From Mycobacterium sp. (lineage in GTDB: Bacteria; Actinomycetota; Actinomycetes; Mycobacteriales; Mycobacteriaceae), in NCBI GenBank assembly GCA_018401645.1, contig JAGYKK010000027.1:1-36276 (forward strand): DNA of 36,276 nt, written 5' to 3'. The position numbers and the translations under genes are program-made. Below the pieces are notes generated by a model. That model was given only the letters and a program-made list of their open reading frames with translations, searched no databases and was not told the origin of the DNA. Below are positions 1 to 9,327 of the stretch, one piece after another (positions within the stretch are counted from its first letter, which is position 1; the number at the start of each line of letters is the position of its first letter).

Positions 1-2
1 AG

Positions 3-296
3 CAGATGAACATCGACCCGCCAGCGGAGCCGGCCCCGGTCGAACCGGTGTTGGAACCGGTTCTCGCCGAACCCCCGGTCGACCTCCCGGCCGAACCGGT
101 CCTTCCCGAATTACCGGCCGAACCGGTGCTCGGCGAACCGGTTCTTGCCGAACCCCCGCTCGACCTCCCGGTCGAACCGGCCGAACCGGCCGAACCCCCA
201 GTCGACCTCCCCGCCGAACCTCCGGCCGGCCTCCCGGCCGAACCGGCGCTCGCCGACCCCCCGGCCGAACCTGCGGCCGTAGGGGTTACGGGTTGA
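3..296 (+). CDS. C-terminal end of a Pro/Glu/Ala-rich repetitive protein (5' partial)
   Basis: The frame is open from the left edge to a TGA at 294-296 and reads as a low-complexity chain dominated by Pro, Glu, Ala, Val and Leu. The unit AEPPVDLP recurs three times with small changes (AEPPVDLP, AEPPLDLP, AEPPVDLP), joined by VEP/AEP/EPVL linkers. Unit copies differ mostly by codon synonyms or conservative changes and keep a three-base period, which favours coding on this strand. Its stop lies 11 bases inside the convergent MceA-type gene. Such acidic proline-rich stretches are common as linkers or tails in secreted mycobacterial proteins, but I recognise no domain. It could equally be a non-coding repeat that happens to stay open; an internal ATG at 6 could be a start, but no ribosome site is visible. 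Confidence 0.4.
   Translation, partial: QMNIDPPAEPAPVEPVLEPVLAEPPVDLPAEPVLPELPAEPVLGEPVLAEPPLDLPVEPAEPAEPPVDLPAEPPAGLPAEPALADPPAEPAAVGVTG
16..280. repeat. Degenerate tandem repeat array, GAACCGG/GACCTCCCGGCC type
   Basis: The stretch is built from variants of a 24-45 base module containing CGAACCGG, GCCGAACCCCCGGTCGAC and CTCCCGGCCGAAC. Copies are irregular in length but always in multiples of three, so a plus-strand frame stays open across the array. It lies immediately beyond the stop codon of the MceA-type gene, where an mceB gene would normally begin. Confidence 0.7.
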
Positions 297-1539
297 TTGT
301 GTTCTCGCCGACCTGACGGCCCCATACGTGTTCGCTGAGCAGCGGCTGACCCAGCTCGAAATGGTTGTAGGGCGCGAGGGAGGCCCCAGTGTCCGCGACC
401 AAATACGGAGCCGGCCAGAAATCACGCGTGATGGGCTGCCAACACCCGGGGGCTCCCCCGGGCCCGCCGCGGGCGTTCACCCGAGGCAGATTCTCCGGGT
501 ACACGTACGGGTTCGGCGCACCGATCACCATCGAGTTGGTGGCCAACGAGTACCCGTTTCCACCGAATGATTCCAGTGCCAGGGGAACCAACTTTGCCGC
601 GTTGCGGATCGTGCAGAAAATCTCGGGGCTGTACTCATTGAGCAGCCCGGAGGTGGCCAGTAGATCGTGGGTCGCACGGATGAGGTGGGGTGCGCCGCGC
701 TCGACGGTATCCGTCGCGGTACCGGCGAATCCGATCGTCGCCAGCAGGGCGGCGTCGAGATCCCCACGTTGATTCCCGAGGGTGCCAGCGGTGGTCAGTG
801 CGTTATCGAGAGCATCGACCAGGTCGGGGCCGACGGCGGTGTAAAGGTCGGCGACATCGGCCAGTCCGACCACACCGTCGCGCAGGCGCGGTAAGCGCGG
901 GTTGAGATCGGCGAGGACCGAGTTCGCCTCGGCGAGGGAACGGCCGAATGTCGTACCCAACCCGGTCAGCGCCTCGGCGGCGGCGGACAGGGTGAGGTTG
1001 AGGTAAACCGGGTCGATTTTCTCAGCGATTGCGGTGACGGTCTCGAACAGGGTCTGAAACTCCGTAGTGACCGCCGTTGCGGTGATCACGTCATCCGATT
1101 CCAGGCGCGCCGCCGACGGGTTCGCGGGCGCGTTGAACGCCAACACCTTGTTGCCGAAAATCGTCGAGGCCACCACGTCGGCGGTGACGTTGGCGGGTAT
1201 GACCGGTAGGTACCGGGCGCCGACGTACACCTCCAACCGTGCCGCCGAACGACCGTCGCTTTGGACGGCGTCAATGTGTTTGACGCGGCCGATCTGGACG
1301 CCGTTGTAGGTGGCCTTGGCACCGGGATCCAGCACCAAACCGGAGCGGCCCGACATCACGGTCAACCGGATCGTGTCGGAGAACGCACCCCGGAATTGCA
1401 TGAACAGCAGGGTCGTCACCGTGCCGATGACGGCGAGCATCATGAGTCCGGCAAGCTTCTTCGGTGCTCGGTCGTAGAAGTTCACATCAGGTAAAAACGT
1501 ACCCGCTGCCGGGCCGAGCACCCAGCGCGGGATAATCAT
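286..1539 (-). CDS. MCE family protein, MceA type (orphan)
   Basis: The 417-residue product resembles Mce1A: one N-terminal membrane anchor (about residues 28-49), an MlaD/Mce domain (about 55-135, with [19 protein letters not shown]), a helical Mce/CUP1 region (about 140-330, including the conserved [16 protein letters not shown] stretch) and the typical tail [18 protein letters not shown] ending in NTINP. Mce proteins form periplasm-spanning lipid importers together with YrbE permeases. Here no yrbE gene precedes it, because the next gene upstream is the divergent aceA, and no mceB overlaps its end as in canonical operons. It therefore looks like an orphan, although more mce genes could lie left of the window. 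Start chosen at the ATG preceding IIPRW; no strong Shine-Dalgarno sequence is visible. A role in lipid transport is inferred from the family. Confidence 0.9.
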   Translation of the reverse strand: MIIPRWVLGPAAGTFLPDVNFYDRAPKKLAGLMMLAVIGTVTTLLFMQFRGAFSDTIRLTVMSGRSGLVLDPGAKATYNGVQIGRVKHIDAVQSDGRSAARLEVYVGARYLPVIPANVTADVVASTIFGNKVLAFNAPANPSAARLESDDVITATAVTTEFQTLFETVTAIAEKIDPVYLNLTLSAAAEALTGLGTTFGRSLAEANSVLADLNPRLPRLRDGVVGLADVADLYTAVGPDLVDALDNALTTAGTLGNQRGDLDAALLATIGFAGTATDTVERGAPHLIRATHDLLATSGLLNEYSPEIFCTIRNAAKLVPLALESFGGNGYSLATNSMVIGAPNPYVYPENLPRVNARGGPGGAPGCWQPITRDFWPAPYLVADTGASLAPYNHFELGQPLLSEHVWGRQVGENTINP

Positions 1540-1600
1540 TACCCACGGGGGTCGAACACCCTGCGCAAATCCAGCTCAAGCAGGCTCGATAGGAGCAGCC
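1540..1600. promoter_or_regulatory. Short divergent spacer between the mce gene and aceA
   Basis: Only 61 bases separate the two start codons, so both promoters must lie here or inside the genes. The right end holds AGGAG at 1591-1595, five bases before the aceA ATG, a good ribosome site. No comparable site precedes the mce start. I cannot assign -10/-35 boxes with confidence. Confidence 0.4.
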
Positions 1601-3892
1601 ATGACCACAATCGAATCGGACGCAATCACCGGCACCGATTTCGAGGGCGAAGTCGCCGCTACCCAGCGGTTCTTTGACAGCCCGCGATTCAACGGCATCA
1701 CCCGGCTCTACACCGCCCGCCAGGTTGTAGAGCAGCGCGGCACCATCGGTGTGGACTACACCGTCGCCCGCGAGACATCGGCCGCCTTCCACGCCCGACT
1801 GCGCGAATTGTTCGCCCAAAGCAGGTCGATCACCACCTTCGGGCCGTACTCGCCGGGCCAGGCGGTGGCGATGAAGCGCTGTGGCATCGAGGGCATCTAT
1901 TTGGGCGGCTGGGCGACGTCGGCCAAGGGCTCGGTCACCGAGGATCCCGGCCCAGATTTGGCGAGCTATCCGCTGAGCCAGGTACCCGACGAGGCCGCCG
2001 GCCTGGTGCGCGCGCTGCTCACCGCAGACCGCAATCAGCAATACCTGCGGTTGCAAATGACCCCCGAGCAGCGCGCCGCCACTCCGGCGGTGGACTACCG
2101 GCCGTTCATCATCGCCGACGCCGATACCGGCCATGGCGGGGATCCGCACGTACGCAACCTGATCCGCCGGTTCGTCGAAGCCGGCGTGACCGGCTATCAC
2201 ATCGAGGACCAACGGCCGGGCACGAAGAAGTGCGGGCACCAGGGCGGCAAGGTGCTGGTGCCCTCCGACGAGCAGATCAAGCGACTCAACACCGCGCGGT
2301 TCCAACTCGACATCATGGATGTGCCCGGGATCATCGTGGCGCGCACCGATGCCGAAGCGGCGAACCTCATCGACGGCCGCGCCGATGAACGTGACCAGCC
2401 GTTCCTGCTCGGCGTCACCAATCTCGACATCCCGCCGTACAAGGCGTGTTTCCTGGCCATGCTGCGCAGGTTCAACACCCAGGGCGTCGCCGAACTCAAC
2501 GGACACCTGCTCTACGCCCTGCCCGAGGGCGAGTACACGGCGGCCGATGCCTGGCTGCAGAGTCGGGGCATCACCGCACTGATCGACGAAGCCGCCGCAA
2601 CATGGACCGCCAACCGGCAGGGATCGGTGGATGTGCTGTTCGACCGCGTCGAGTCGCAGTTCGTCGATGCCTGGCAGGACGACGCCGGCCTGGACACCTA
2701 CGGCAACGCTGTCGCCGAAGTGCTGAAATTCAAGGAGAGCGAGGGCGAGGCGCTGTCGATGAAGCCGTCCGACTGGAACGACTTCGCCAAAACCGCTTCG
2801 CTGTACGCGGCCCAGAGCAAGGCCGGTGAACTCGGGGTCGACGTATCTTGGGACTGCGAGCGGGCCCGGACGCCGGAGGGGTACTACCAGGTTCGCGGTG
2901 GCATTCCCTATGCGATCGCGAAATCCCTTGCCGCGGCGCCGTTCGCGGACCTGCTCTGGATGGAGACCAAGACCGCCGATCTGGCCGAGGCCCGCGAGTT
3001 CGCCGAGGCGATCCACGCGGTGTATCCGGACGCGATGATGGCCTACAACCTTTCTCCCTCGTTCAACTGGGACACCACCGGTATGACCGATGACGAAATG
3101 CGTTCCTTTCCAGAGGAACTCGGCAAGATGGGCTTCGTTTTCAACTTCATGACCTACGGCGGGCATCAGGTCGACGGCGTGGCGGCCGAGGAGTTCGCCA
3201 CCGCGCTGCGTCAGGACGGCATGCTGGCCCTGGCACGACTGCAGCGCAAGATGCGCCTAGTCGAGTCGCCCTACCGCACACCGCAGACCCTTGTCGGCGG
3301 GCCGCGCAGCGACGCCGCCCTGGCCGCCTCGTCGGGGCGCACCGCGACCACCAAATCGATGGGCAAGGGATCGACTCAAGTTCAGCATCTGGTGCAGACG
3401 GAGGTGCCCAAGAAGCTGCTCGAGGACTGGCTGGCACTGTGGAGTGAGCACTACAAGCTCGGCGAGCGACTGCGGGTGCAGTTGCGTCCGCGCCGGGCGG
3501 GCTCCGATGTGCTGGAGTTGGCCATCTTCGGGGACTCCGATGGCGAGAAGTTGGCCGACGTGGTGTTCGACCCGATCAAGGACCGCCACGGCCGCAGCAT
3601 CCTGACGGTGCGCGACCAGAACACCTACGCCGCCAAGATGCGCCAAAAGCGTCTCATGACGGTCGTGCACCTGTGGTTGGTCAACCGCTTCAAGGCCGAG
3701 GCCGTGTACTACGTGGCGCCGACCGAGGACAACCGGTATCAGACCGAGAAGATGAAGGACCACGGCATCTTCAGCGCCGTCAAGGAGGACGTCGGCGAGA
3801 TCATCGTTGCGGACGTTAATCAGCAACGGATCGCCGAACTGCTGGCACCCGACCGCATTGCACTGCAGAAGCTGATCCGCAAAGAGGACTAG
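1601..3892 (+). CDS. aceA: Isocitrate lyase, long ICL2 type
   Basis: The 763-residue enzyme splits isocitrate into glyoxylate and succinate (glyoxylate shunt) and in mycobacteria the family also acts as methylisocitrate lyase during propionyl-CoA breakdown. The length matches mycobacterial ICL2 (about 766 aa) rather than ICL1 (about 430 aa). The catalytic loop KKCGHQGGK places the active-site Cys at residue 211; the metal/substrate motif [10 protein letters not shown] is at about 171-180. The extra C-terminal third (about 600-763) corresponds to the domain through which acetyl- or propionyl-CoA is reported to activate ICL2. The start ATG follows AGGAG with good spacing. The stop TAG overlaps by three bases the stop of the convergent 13E12 pseudogene. 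The frame is fully intact. Confidence 0.97.
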   Translation: MTTIESDAITGTDFEGEVAATQRFFDSPRFNGITRLYTARQVVEQRGTIGVDYTVARETSAAFHARLRELFAQSRSITTFGPYSPGQAVAMKRCGIEGIYLGGWATSAKGSVTEDPGPDLASYPLSQVPDEAAGLVRALLTADRNQQYLRLQMTPEQRAATPAVDYRPFIIADADTGHGGDPHVRNLIRRFVEAGVTGYHIEDQRPGTKKCGHQGGKVLVPSDEQIKRLNTARFQLDIMDVPGIIVARTDAEAANLIDGRADERDQPFLLGVTNLDIPPYKACFLAMLRRFNTQGVAELNGHLLYALPEGEYTAADAWLQSRGITALIDEAAATWTANRQGSVDVLFDRVESQFVDAWQDDAGLDTYGNAVAEVLKFKESEGEALSMKPSDWNDFAKTASLYAAQSKAGELGVDVSWDCERARTPEGYYQVRGGIPYAIAKSLAAAPFADLLWMETKTADLAEAREFAEAIHAVYPDAMMAYNLSPSFNWDTTGMTDDEMRSFPEELGKMGFVFNFMTYGGHQVDGVAAEEFATALRQDGMLALARLQRKMRLVESPYRTPQTLVGGPRSDAALAASSGRTATTKSMGKGSTQVQHLVQTEVPKKLLEDWLALWSEHYKLGERLRVQLRPRRAGSDVLELAIFGDSDGEKLADVVFDPIKDRHGRSILTVRDQNTYAAKMRQKRLMTVVHLWLVNRFKAEAVYYVAPTEDNRYQTEKMKDHGIFSAVKEDVGEIIVADVNQQRIAELLAPDRIALQKLIRKED

Positions 3893-5335
3893 AAGGGTGG
3901 TGGGTCGGCGGCCCAGCGGGGTTTGTTGAGGCCGCGTTCCCAGGCGATGCGGGCGGCGCGTTCGGCGGCGCGGGTGCGTTGTCGGGTGGGCATCATCAGG
4001 GTGCGTCCCGGGATGAATCGGCCCGGCGCCGGCGGTGAGGTGTCGGTGGTGAGGGTCTCGGTCGGGGGTGGCCAGGTGTGGGAAGAACAGCCCCGCCCGG
4101 GTGGTCGTGTAGGTGCGCCCCGAAGGCGATCTCCACACGATGGTGCCATCAGGGAATTGCTGTTCAGCCTACCCGTTGTCCCCGCACCAAAATGTTTTCA
4201 CCCAGATGATGCGGACGACACTTGAGGTGAATGTTGGATGGATGGGTCAACCCACCAGCAATCCACGGAATCGAATGGTCCAGATCGCAGAACTGCCCCG
4301 CCACATCACAGCCCGGGAACTGACAATTATAAAATCCCGGGCCTGAAATCGAACTCCGCCAACGCTACCTGATACGATACTGCGCCTCAGCGCTGAACTC
4401 GTGGGCCGGTTTACGCGGGCCAGCAGCTGCGCCCGCGCACCAGATCGCGGACCGTCTGCGCCGCTACCGCCCCAACCCCGCTGTAGATGGGCGCCACGGA
4501 CTCCCCGACACCGTGGCTCGCTGCGCCACCACATGAATCACCACGCCGAGGGCGCCTTCCGCGCCAGCGGCCGGACACCGTTCGGACCCGGCAATCACAG
4601 AACATGAAGTCTCAGGCCCGCGCCAACGCCGCCAACGCATCCGCACGCCGCTGACGCTTGGTGCGCGCGAATCCCCGGTGCACACCGACCCCGCCAACAG
4701 ATCCAGCTGCCGATTCAACACCGGCGCATTCGCCGCGCGCACCACACCCCAAAACTCCGCCAGGCCACCCACCCCACTGCCCAACGGCCCGATCTCCACA
4801 TGCCGATCCGCATCAGCATCCCGGGCCACCCGCTCAGCAGCAGGATCCAGCCTGCGAACAAACTAATTCACCACCTTCGGTGACCCTGCCGCGACAACCC
4901 GTTCCACCCCGGCGCCGCCACTGCCAACCGGGCATCACATCGGCCAACACCTGCTCATCGGTGATCAACCCGGTCCGAAACACCACCACCACCACCACCC
5001 GGAAATCCACCAACCCTGCCACCAACGCCGCCCCCAACCCCGGCAAAACTGCCCAACAACTCACCCCGTAATTCATCTCCGAGGACGCCCGACCCCTGAC
5101 TGATCCCCAACTCCGCGCCCACCTCCGCAGCCACCGCCTCCCAATTGTCAATACACCACTGCAACCGATCAGCATCCTCCACATCCGCCATCCGCACCTG
5201 ACACAACCGACCCGCCGCCAACAACCGCCGCCCCACCGCCACCTGGGCTCCGCACACTGCCCCCAGCGATGCGATGCCCTCAACAAGAGCCGACTCATCG
5301 GCGCCAGGATCCGATAACAACAATAATTCGAACAT
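3889..5335 (-). pseudogene. 13E12-family HNH endonuclease repeat gene, multiply frameshifted
   Basis: Pieces of a mycobacterial 13E12 (DUF222 plus HNH) protein follow one another in order but in changing frames. The N-terminus begins MFELLLLSDPG at 5335 and continues to about 5030; a second piece with GLITDEQVLADV is at about 5060-4925; a third with GPLGSGVGGLAEFWGVVRAA at about 4800-4650; then PAAGAEGALGVVIHV at about 4570-4510; VNRPTSSALRR at about 4420-4385; an HNH core with [15 protein letters not shown] and CRPHH at about 4330-4185; and a C-terminus ending RWAADPPPF at 3889. At least five frame changes are needed, so no functional protein is expected. The family is repeated in mycobacterial chromosomes and is often found beside mobile DNA; an insertion sequence lies just upstream of its start. 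Confidence 0.85.
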
Positions 5336-5367
5336 AGGTTCGATAGTACTCCACGGGTCCGACCGAA

Positions 5368-5430
5368 TTGACTCGTCATGAATGCGCGCGAAACGGGGCT
5401 TCGTTGCCTCATTGAAAATGCGCGCGTACG
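5368..5430 (+). repeat. Left end of the insertion sequence with two motif copies
   Basis: The motif TTG.CTC..T...ATGCGCGCG occurs at 5368-5390 (TTGACTCG...ATGCGCGCG) and again at 5404-5426 (TTGCCTCAT...ATGCGCGCG), 36 bases apart. The outer copy is the weaker match. These are probably transposase-binding sites. Confidence 0.7.
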
Positions 5431-5438
5431 CCCAGTAG

Positions 5439-6574
5439 ATGGGGTTGACATTGGCAGAGCGCAGAGCAATCACTGAGACGACCGCGACTCGCTATCAGCG
5501 GGCGGGAAAGCACGGCAAGGGCGTGATCCTTGACGAGCTGTGCGCCAACACCGGGTGGCACCGTAGTCATGCCCGCAAGGCGCTGCGTGCAGCGCTGCAG
5601 CCCCGGGCGCTTGGCGCCGATGCTGACGGAGTTGGTTGCGGTGTTGCGCCACTTCGGGGAGTTGGCGATCGACGAGCCCACAACGCAGCTGCTGGTGTCG
5701 ATGTCAGCAGCCACCATCGACCGCCGCCTAGCTCCTCAACGTGGCAGATACCAGCTCAGGGGGCATGGGGGTACTAAGCCGGGATCGCTGCTGAAAAGTC
5801 AGATCCCGGTGCGCACCTGGGCTGAGTGGGACGACGCCATACCCGGGTTCGTCGAAATCGACCTGGTCTGGCACGACGGCGGCAATCCGCGCGGACCCCA
5901 TGCGTTCACGCTGACAGTCACCGACATCGCGACCGGCTGGACCGAGAACCGATCCGTGCCGAACAAGACCGTCAAATACGTCCTAGCAGCGCTCAACGAC
6001 ATCGCCGGCAAGATGCCGTTTCCGATCCTGGGCGTGGACTCCGACAACGGATCGGAGTTCATCAACGAACACCTGCTGGATTGGTGCCAAGGACGCCAGA
6101 TCACCTTCACCCGGGCGCGGCCAGGCAACAAAAACGACGGCTGTCACGTCGAGCAGAAGAACTGGACGGTGGTACGCAGGGTGGTCGGCAACCCACCGCT
6201 ACGACACCGCCCCGGAACTGTTGCTCCTCAACGAAATCTGGCAGCTACAGTCCCAGCTGACCAACTACTTCTACCCGCAGCAAAAACTGATCTCCAAGGT
6301 CCGCCACGGGGCCAGGGTGTCCAAGAAACACGACCTCGCGACCACCCCATTTCATCGGGCGATCGACCACCCCACCACGACAGTTCAGTGCATCGTGGCG
6401 TTGACCCGTACCTACTCGTTGATCAATCCCGCCGCTACCCAGCGCCAGATCCAAGCCCTCAGCACCCAGCTATTCACCCTGGCCACCAACAAAGCAGGAT
6501 CAACGATCAACGTCCGAGCCCGTACGCGCGCATCCTCACATGAGGCAACGAATCCCCCGCCGCGCGCATCTTGA
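5439..6574 (+). pseudogene. Transposase/integrase catalytic protein, frameshifted and internally deleted
   Basis: The N-terminus MGLTLAERRAITETTATRY with a helix-turn-helix-like WHRSHARKALRAAL runs from 5439 to about 5595. The frame then changes and an expected stretch of a few dozen residues seems missing before RLAPMLTELVAVLRHFGELAID (from about 5610). The catalytic core is present: EIDLVW (first Asp), LGVDSDNGSEF (second Asp) and GCHVEQKNW (Glu). Near 6190 the frame changes again, and the C-terminal part LLNEIWQLQSQLTNYFYPQQ to the TGA at 6572-6574 reads in another frame. The enzyme would need two frame corrections plus the lost segment, so it is judged inactive, although its ends could still be mobilised in trans. 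Confidence 0.85.
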
Positions 6575-6586
6575 CATGAGGCAACA
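6521..6586 (-). repeat. Right end of the insertion sequence with two motif copies
   Basis: Read on the minus strand, TTGCCTCATG...ATGCGCGCG occurs at 6584-6561 and at 6548-6525, again 36 bases apart, mirroring the left end. The inner copy lies inside the last codons of the transposase frame. Confidence 0.75.
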
Positions 6587-6618
6587 GGCGACAGCGTGCC
6601 GACCCCGGAAACGCCGAG

Positions 6619-7449
6619 CTAGCGCACGACAACCGTGCTCGGATCGCGCGGCGATCCGAGTGCGTCCCGGTGTGACGGCGGGCGTCGTCCGCCCTCGTCG
6701 GTAAGGCCGTAGCGGGCGGCGAGTTCGGCGGCGATGACGGTGTGACCGGTCAACGAGGCTAGATCCGAATCTCGGTACAGCGCGTCGATGAGCCGTCCGG
6801 TGAATTGCGGGGTTTCGGCGTGGTCGGCGAAACCGGCCAGCGCCTCCGTGTTGTCGCCGAAGGACCTTTGCAGACGTTCGGTGAGCAGGATTCCCATCCA
6901 GATCGACACCGTCGAGACACCGGTGCCGGCGAAGTCGACCGCCATGTCGGCGGCCATTTTGTCCACGCCGGCCTTCTGCGCGCCGTAGGCCGGGCCGTGC
7001 ATGTAGCAGACCGATCCGGGCGAGGAGGTAAATGTGATCAGTCCGTGGTCGGCACGCAACAGCAGTGGCGCGGCGTACCAGGACGCAACATAGGCCGATC
7101 GCAGGCCGACGTCGAGCACATCGGCCAGGCTCAGCGGCTTGTCCCAGAAGGGAGCGCGGTCGGTGAGTGCGTCGCTGATGGCTGCGGCATTGTTCACCAG
7201 TAGATCCAGGTGTCCATTGTCCGCGTCGACGCGCGCGAACAACGCCCCGACAGAGGCGTCGTCGCCGTGATCGGTCCGCACCGCGATACCGTGGCCACCT
7301 GCCTCGGTGACCTCGCGCGCGGCCGCGTCAATCCCGTCGCTGCGCCCGGTCAGATACACCCGCCAGCCTGCCGTCCCGAGTGCGTGGGCAATACCGCGGC
7401 CGGCACCGCGACTGGCACCGGTGACGATGGCGATCTGCGGTGTGTCCAT
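6619..7449 (-). CDS. SDR-family NAD(P)-dependent oxidoreductase
   Basis: This 276-residue protein has the classical short-chain dehydrogenase layout: cofactor motif TGASRGAGRGIA at about residues 10-21, NNAA at about 87-90, catalytic Ser in FTSSPGS, and YGAQK (YxxxK) as the catalytic Tyr and Lys. The C-terminus with SHRDALGSPRDPS is typical of actinobacterial DHRS1-like members, whose substrate is unknown. It stands alone on the minus strand, next to the IS right end on one side and the secreted nuclease gene, in the same direction with 37 bases between, on the other. ATG at 7449 is taken as the start; no strong ribosome site is visible. The substrate cannot be read from the sequence. Confidence 0.9.
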   Translation of the reverse strand: MDTPQIAIVTGASRGAGRGIAHALGTAGWRVYLTGRSDGIDAAAREVTEAGGHGIAVRTDHGDDASVGALFARVDADNGHLDLLVNNAAAISDALTDRAPFWDKPLSLADVLDVGLRSAYVASWYAAPLLLRADHGLITFTSSPGSVCYMHGPAYGAQKAGVDKMAADMAVDFAGTGVSTVSIWMGILLTERLQRSFGDNTEALAGFADHAETPQFTGRLIDALYRDSDLASLTGHTVIAAELAARYGLTDEGGRRPPSHRDALGSPRDPSTVVVR

Positions 7450-7486
7450 TCAGCGACGCTATCGTGTCCCGCCGCGACCCGAGGGC

Positions 7487-8269
7487 TTAGCAGCGCGCCA
7501 GTACCGCCTCCATGGCTTTGCGCTCCTTCGCGGCCAACCACAGTCCGTAGGCGGTCTTGACCTCGATCTGGCGCGCGACAAAGTCGCACCGGAACGCCTC
7601 GTTGGGGGGAATCCAGGATGCCGCATCGCGGAAGGCTTTGTTGAAGTTGGCTTTTGGGCTCACCGCAAGTAGGTTGCGCGGGTCGTTGGCGAAGTCCAGT
7701 CGGCGTTGCGGATCCCAGGACCGCGCGCCTTTATACCAGGCGTCGGCCAACGCGACGACGTGATCGATCTCGATGGCATTGGAGGTATCCGGGCCGCGGG
7801 TGAACGCGATGGTCGCGCCTGTGTAGGGGTCGACGAGCGTGCCGGTCTGCGCGTAACAGGTGCGCGGCCGCACGACGAGGTTCTTCAGATCGCGGCGCAA
7901 AATGTCGTCGCGGGTGTTGCAGCCGTTGTGCCCAAACTCGACGTTGACGTCATCGCTCCAGGCTTTGCCGAACTGAGAGCGCTTGAAGTCCGCAGTGCGG
8001 TCCCAGCCCCGGACCTCGAGTCTTTTGAGTTGCTCGCGGGCGGTGGCTAAGCGGGCAGGGTCTAATCGAGACGGGGTGACGGGCGGGGATGGCAGGAGTG
8101 CCGAGGTAGGCGTCGGCTCGGCACGCCAGGTCGGCGACGGCCCGGAAGTGCGTTCACGCATCGACTGTTCCTGCCAGTACAGGGCGCCCGCGACGGCGGC
8201 GACGACCAGAATCGCGAGGACGACGGCGAGGAGTCGACGTCGCGCTTTCGATGGTTTGCCTGCTGCCAC
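7487..8269 (-). CDS. Membrane-anchored or secreted HNH nuclease, DUF1524/GmrSD C-terminal type
   Basis: The 260-residue product has a basic N-terminus and one hydrophobic segment (about 12-31) that serves as signal peptide or anchor, then a Pro/Thr-rich linker (about 42-68). The globular part carries the DUF1524 His-Me-finger signature: EIDHVVALADAW with Asp-His at 169-170, then FANDPRNLLAV and a downstream Asn (about 193-210), and the WIPPNE stretch near 219. Several Cys (117, 138, 228, 260) could form extracytoplasmic disulfides. Related actinobacterial proteins are annotated as HNH endonuclease family proteins and are thought to act outside the membrane on nucleic acid. The gene is divergent from the hydrolase gene with 57 bases between starts. 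Confidence 0.88.
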   Translation of the reverse strand: MAAGKPSKARRRLLAVVLAILVVAAVAGALYWQEQSMRERTSGPSPTWRAEPTPTSALLPSPPVTPSRLDPARLATAREQLKRLEVRGWDRTADFKRSQFGKAWSDDVNVEFGHNGCNTRDDILRRDLKNLVVRPRTCYAQTGTLVDPYTGATIAFTRGPDTSNAIEIDHVVALADAWYKGARSWDPQRRLDFANDPRNLLAVSPKANFNKAFRDAASWIPPNEAFRCDFVARQIEVKTAYGLWLAAKERKAMEAVLARC

Positions 8270-8326
8270 TGTCCGGTTTTAGCACGTGCGGCCCACGCTC
8301 CCCGGTCGTCGCGCATACTTCTTCAG

Positions 8327-9241
8327 GTGACGCCGCTGGGAAGATACGTCGCCGAGGAGATCGCGACCGACCACGTCGATGGACTGCTCTCGCGCCGAGA
8401 GGCGCTTCGACGGCTGGGACTTCTGGGATTGGGCACGGCAGCGGCGGGCGCGCTAATCGCCGCCTGCGCCGATAAGCGATCGGGCACGGCACCCGCGTCA
8501 TCCGCCGCATCGTCCGCTCCCGAAGCGCCGCCGACCCCGCCACCGGGGATGGCGACCGCGCGTCCGACCGAGCCCATCACCTGGGACGGACCACGAGGCC
8601 CGCTGCTGGGCAGTTGGTCTCCGGCCGAGGAACCCCGGGGCGCGGTCCTGGTGATCCACGAGAACAAGGGCCTCAACGACTGGGTGCGGTCGGTGGCAGG
8701 CCGGTTGGCCGGAATCGGCTATTCGGCGCTTGCGGTGGATCTGCTCTCCGATGAGGGTGGCACCGCAACCTTCACCGACCCGGCGGCCGCCACCGCGGCC
8801 TTGGCCGCGATCGAGCCGCAGCGGTTCATCGCCGATCTGAGTTCCGCGCTCGATGAATTGCAGAACCGCACGCCCGGCCAGAAACTCGCCGCCGTCGGTT
8901 TCTGCCTCGGTGGCGGACTGGTGTGGCAGTTGCTTGCCGCGGGCGACTCGAGGCTCGCCGCAGCCGTCCCGTTCTACGGCCCGATTCCCGACGATCCCGA
9001 CTTCGCGGGATCGAAGGACACCGCGGTGCTGGGCTTCTACGGCTCGCTCGATCAGCGAGTGACGTCAACCGAGCCCGCGGCCAGGGCCGCACTGGAGCGC
9101 GCCGGACTGGTCAACGAGCTGGTCGTCGAAGAAGGCGCGGATCACGCATTCTTCAATGACAGCGGGAAGCGGTACGACCCGACGGCCGCCGCCGATGCCT
9201 GGCAACGCCTGCAGGACTGGTTCACCCGGTTTCTCGCCTGA
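8327..9241 (+). CDS. Dienelactone hydrolase family protein with Tat/lipoprotein signal
   Basis: This 304-residue alpha/beta hydrolase begins at a GTG. The N-terminus carries SRREALRRLGLLGLG (twin arginines at 23-24) followed by a lipobox-like LIAAC (Cys 47), then a Ser/Ala/Pro-rich linker to about residue 75. The catalytic triad of dienelactone hydrolases is visible: nucleophile Cys 193 in GFCLGG, Asp 242 in GSLDQRV and His 273 in GADHAFF. Known members open cyclic dienelactones, but most bacterial paralogues have unknown esterase substrates. The export signal suggests a folded, cofactor-free enzyme exported by Tat and lipid-anchored outside the membrane. The downstream aquaporin follows after 86 bases. 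Confidence 0.9.
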   Translation: MTPLGRYVAEEIATDHVDGLLSRREALRRLGLLGLGTAAAGALIAACADKRSGTAPASSAASSAPEAPPTPPPGMATARPTEPITWDGPRGPLLGSWSPAEEPRGAVLVIHENKGLNDWVRSVAGRLAGIGYSALAVDLLSDEGGTATFTDPAAATAALAAIEPQRFIADLSSALDELQNRTPGQKLAAVGFCLGGGLVWQLLAAGDSRLAAAVPFYGPIPDDPDFAGSKDTAVLGFYGSLDQRVTSTEPAARAALERAGLVNELVVEEGADHAFFNDSGKRYDPTAAADAWQRLQDWFTRFLA

Positions 9242-9250
9242 CCGCCCTCT

Positions 9251-9283
9251 AAGCGCCCCCGAAGCGCCCCCGAAGCGCCTTCG
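9251..9283 (+). repeat. 11-base tandem repeat ending in a small hairpin
   Basis: AAGCGCCCCCG occurs at 9251-9261 and 9262-9272, followed by a partial third copy AAGCGCCT. The last part forms a perfect small hairpin, CGAAG-CGC-CTTCG (9271-9283). It lies between the hydrolase stop and the aquaporin start and could slow or end transcription, but no T-run follows. Confidence 0.5.
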
Positions 9284-9327
9284 CGAATATCTGAACACCG
9301 TGCCGTTGCCGTTGCTACGTTGCCGAC

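Larger units (their letters stand above)
5366..6586 (+). mobile_element. Degenerate insertion sequence with an rve/DDE-type transposase
   Basis: An integrase-core transposase gene is flanked by matching inverted ends. The inner inverted repeat (5382-5430 against 6521-6569) agrees at about 39 of 49 positions by hand alignment. An outer copy of the same motif extends the ends to about 5366 and 6586. The right end reads as TG...CA-type; the left outer copy is more diverged. I see no clear target duplication. The element lies just upstream of the 13E12 start codon and may have separated that gene from its promoter. The IS family name is not certain: this transposase type is usually annotated only as an integrase catalytic domain protein in actinobacteria. 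Confidence 0.8.

Noticed and set aside
1487..3166. 559-codon minus-strand open frame over aceA
   Set aside because: It is antisense to an intact isocitrate lyase with all catalytic motifs, and its sequence matches no family.
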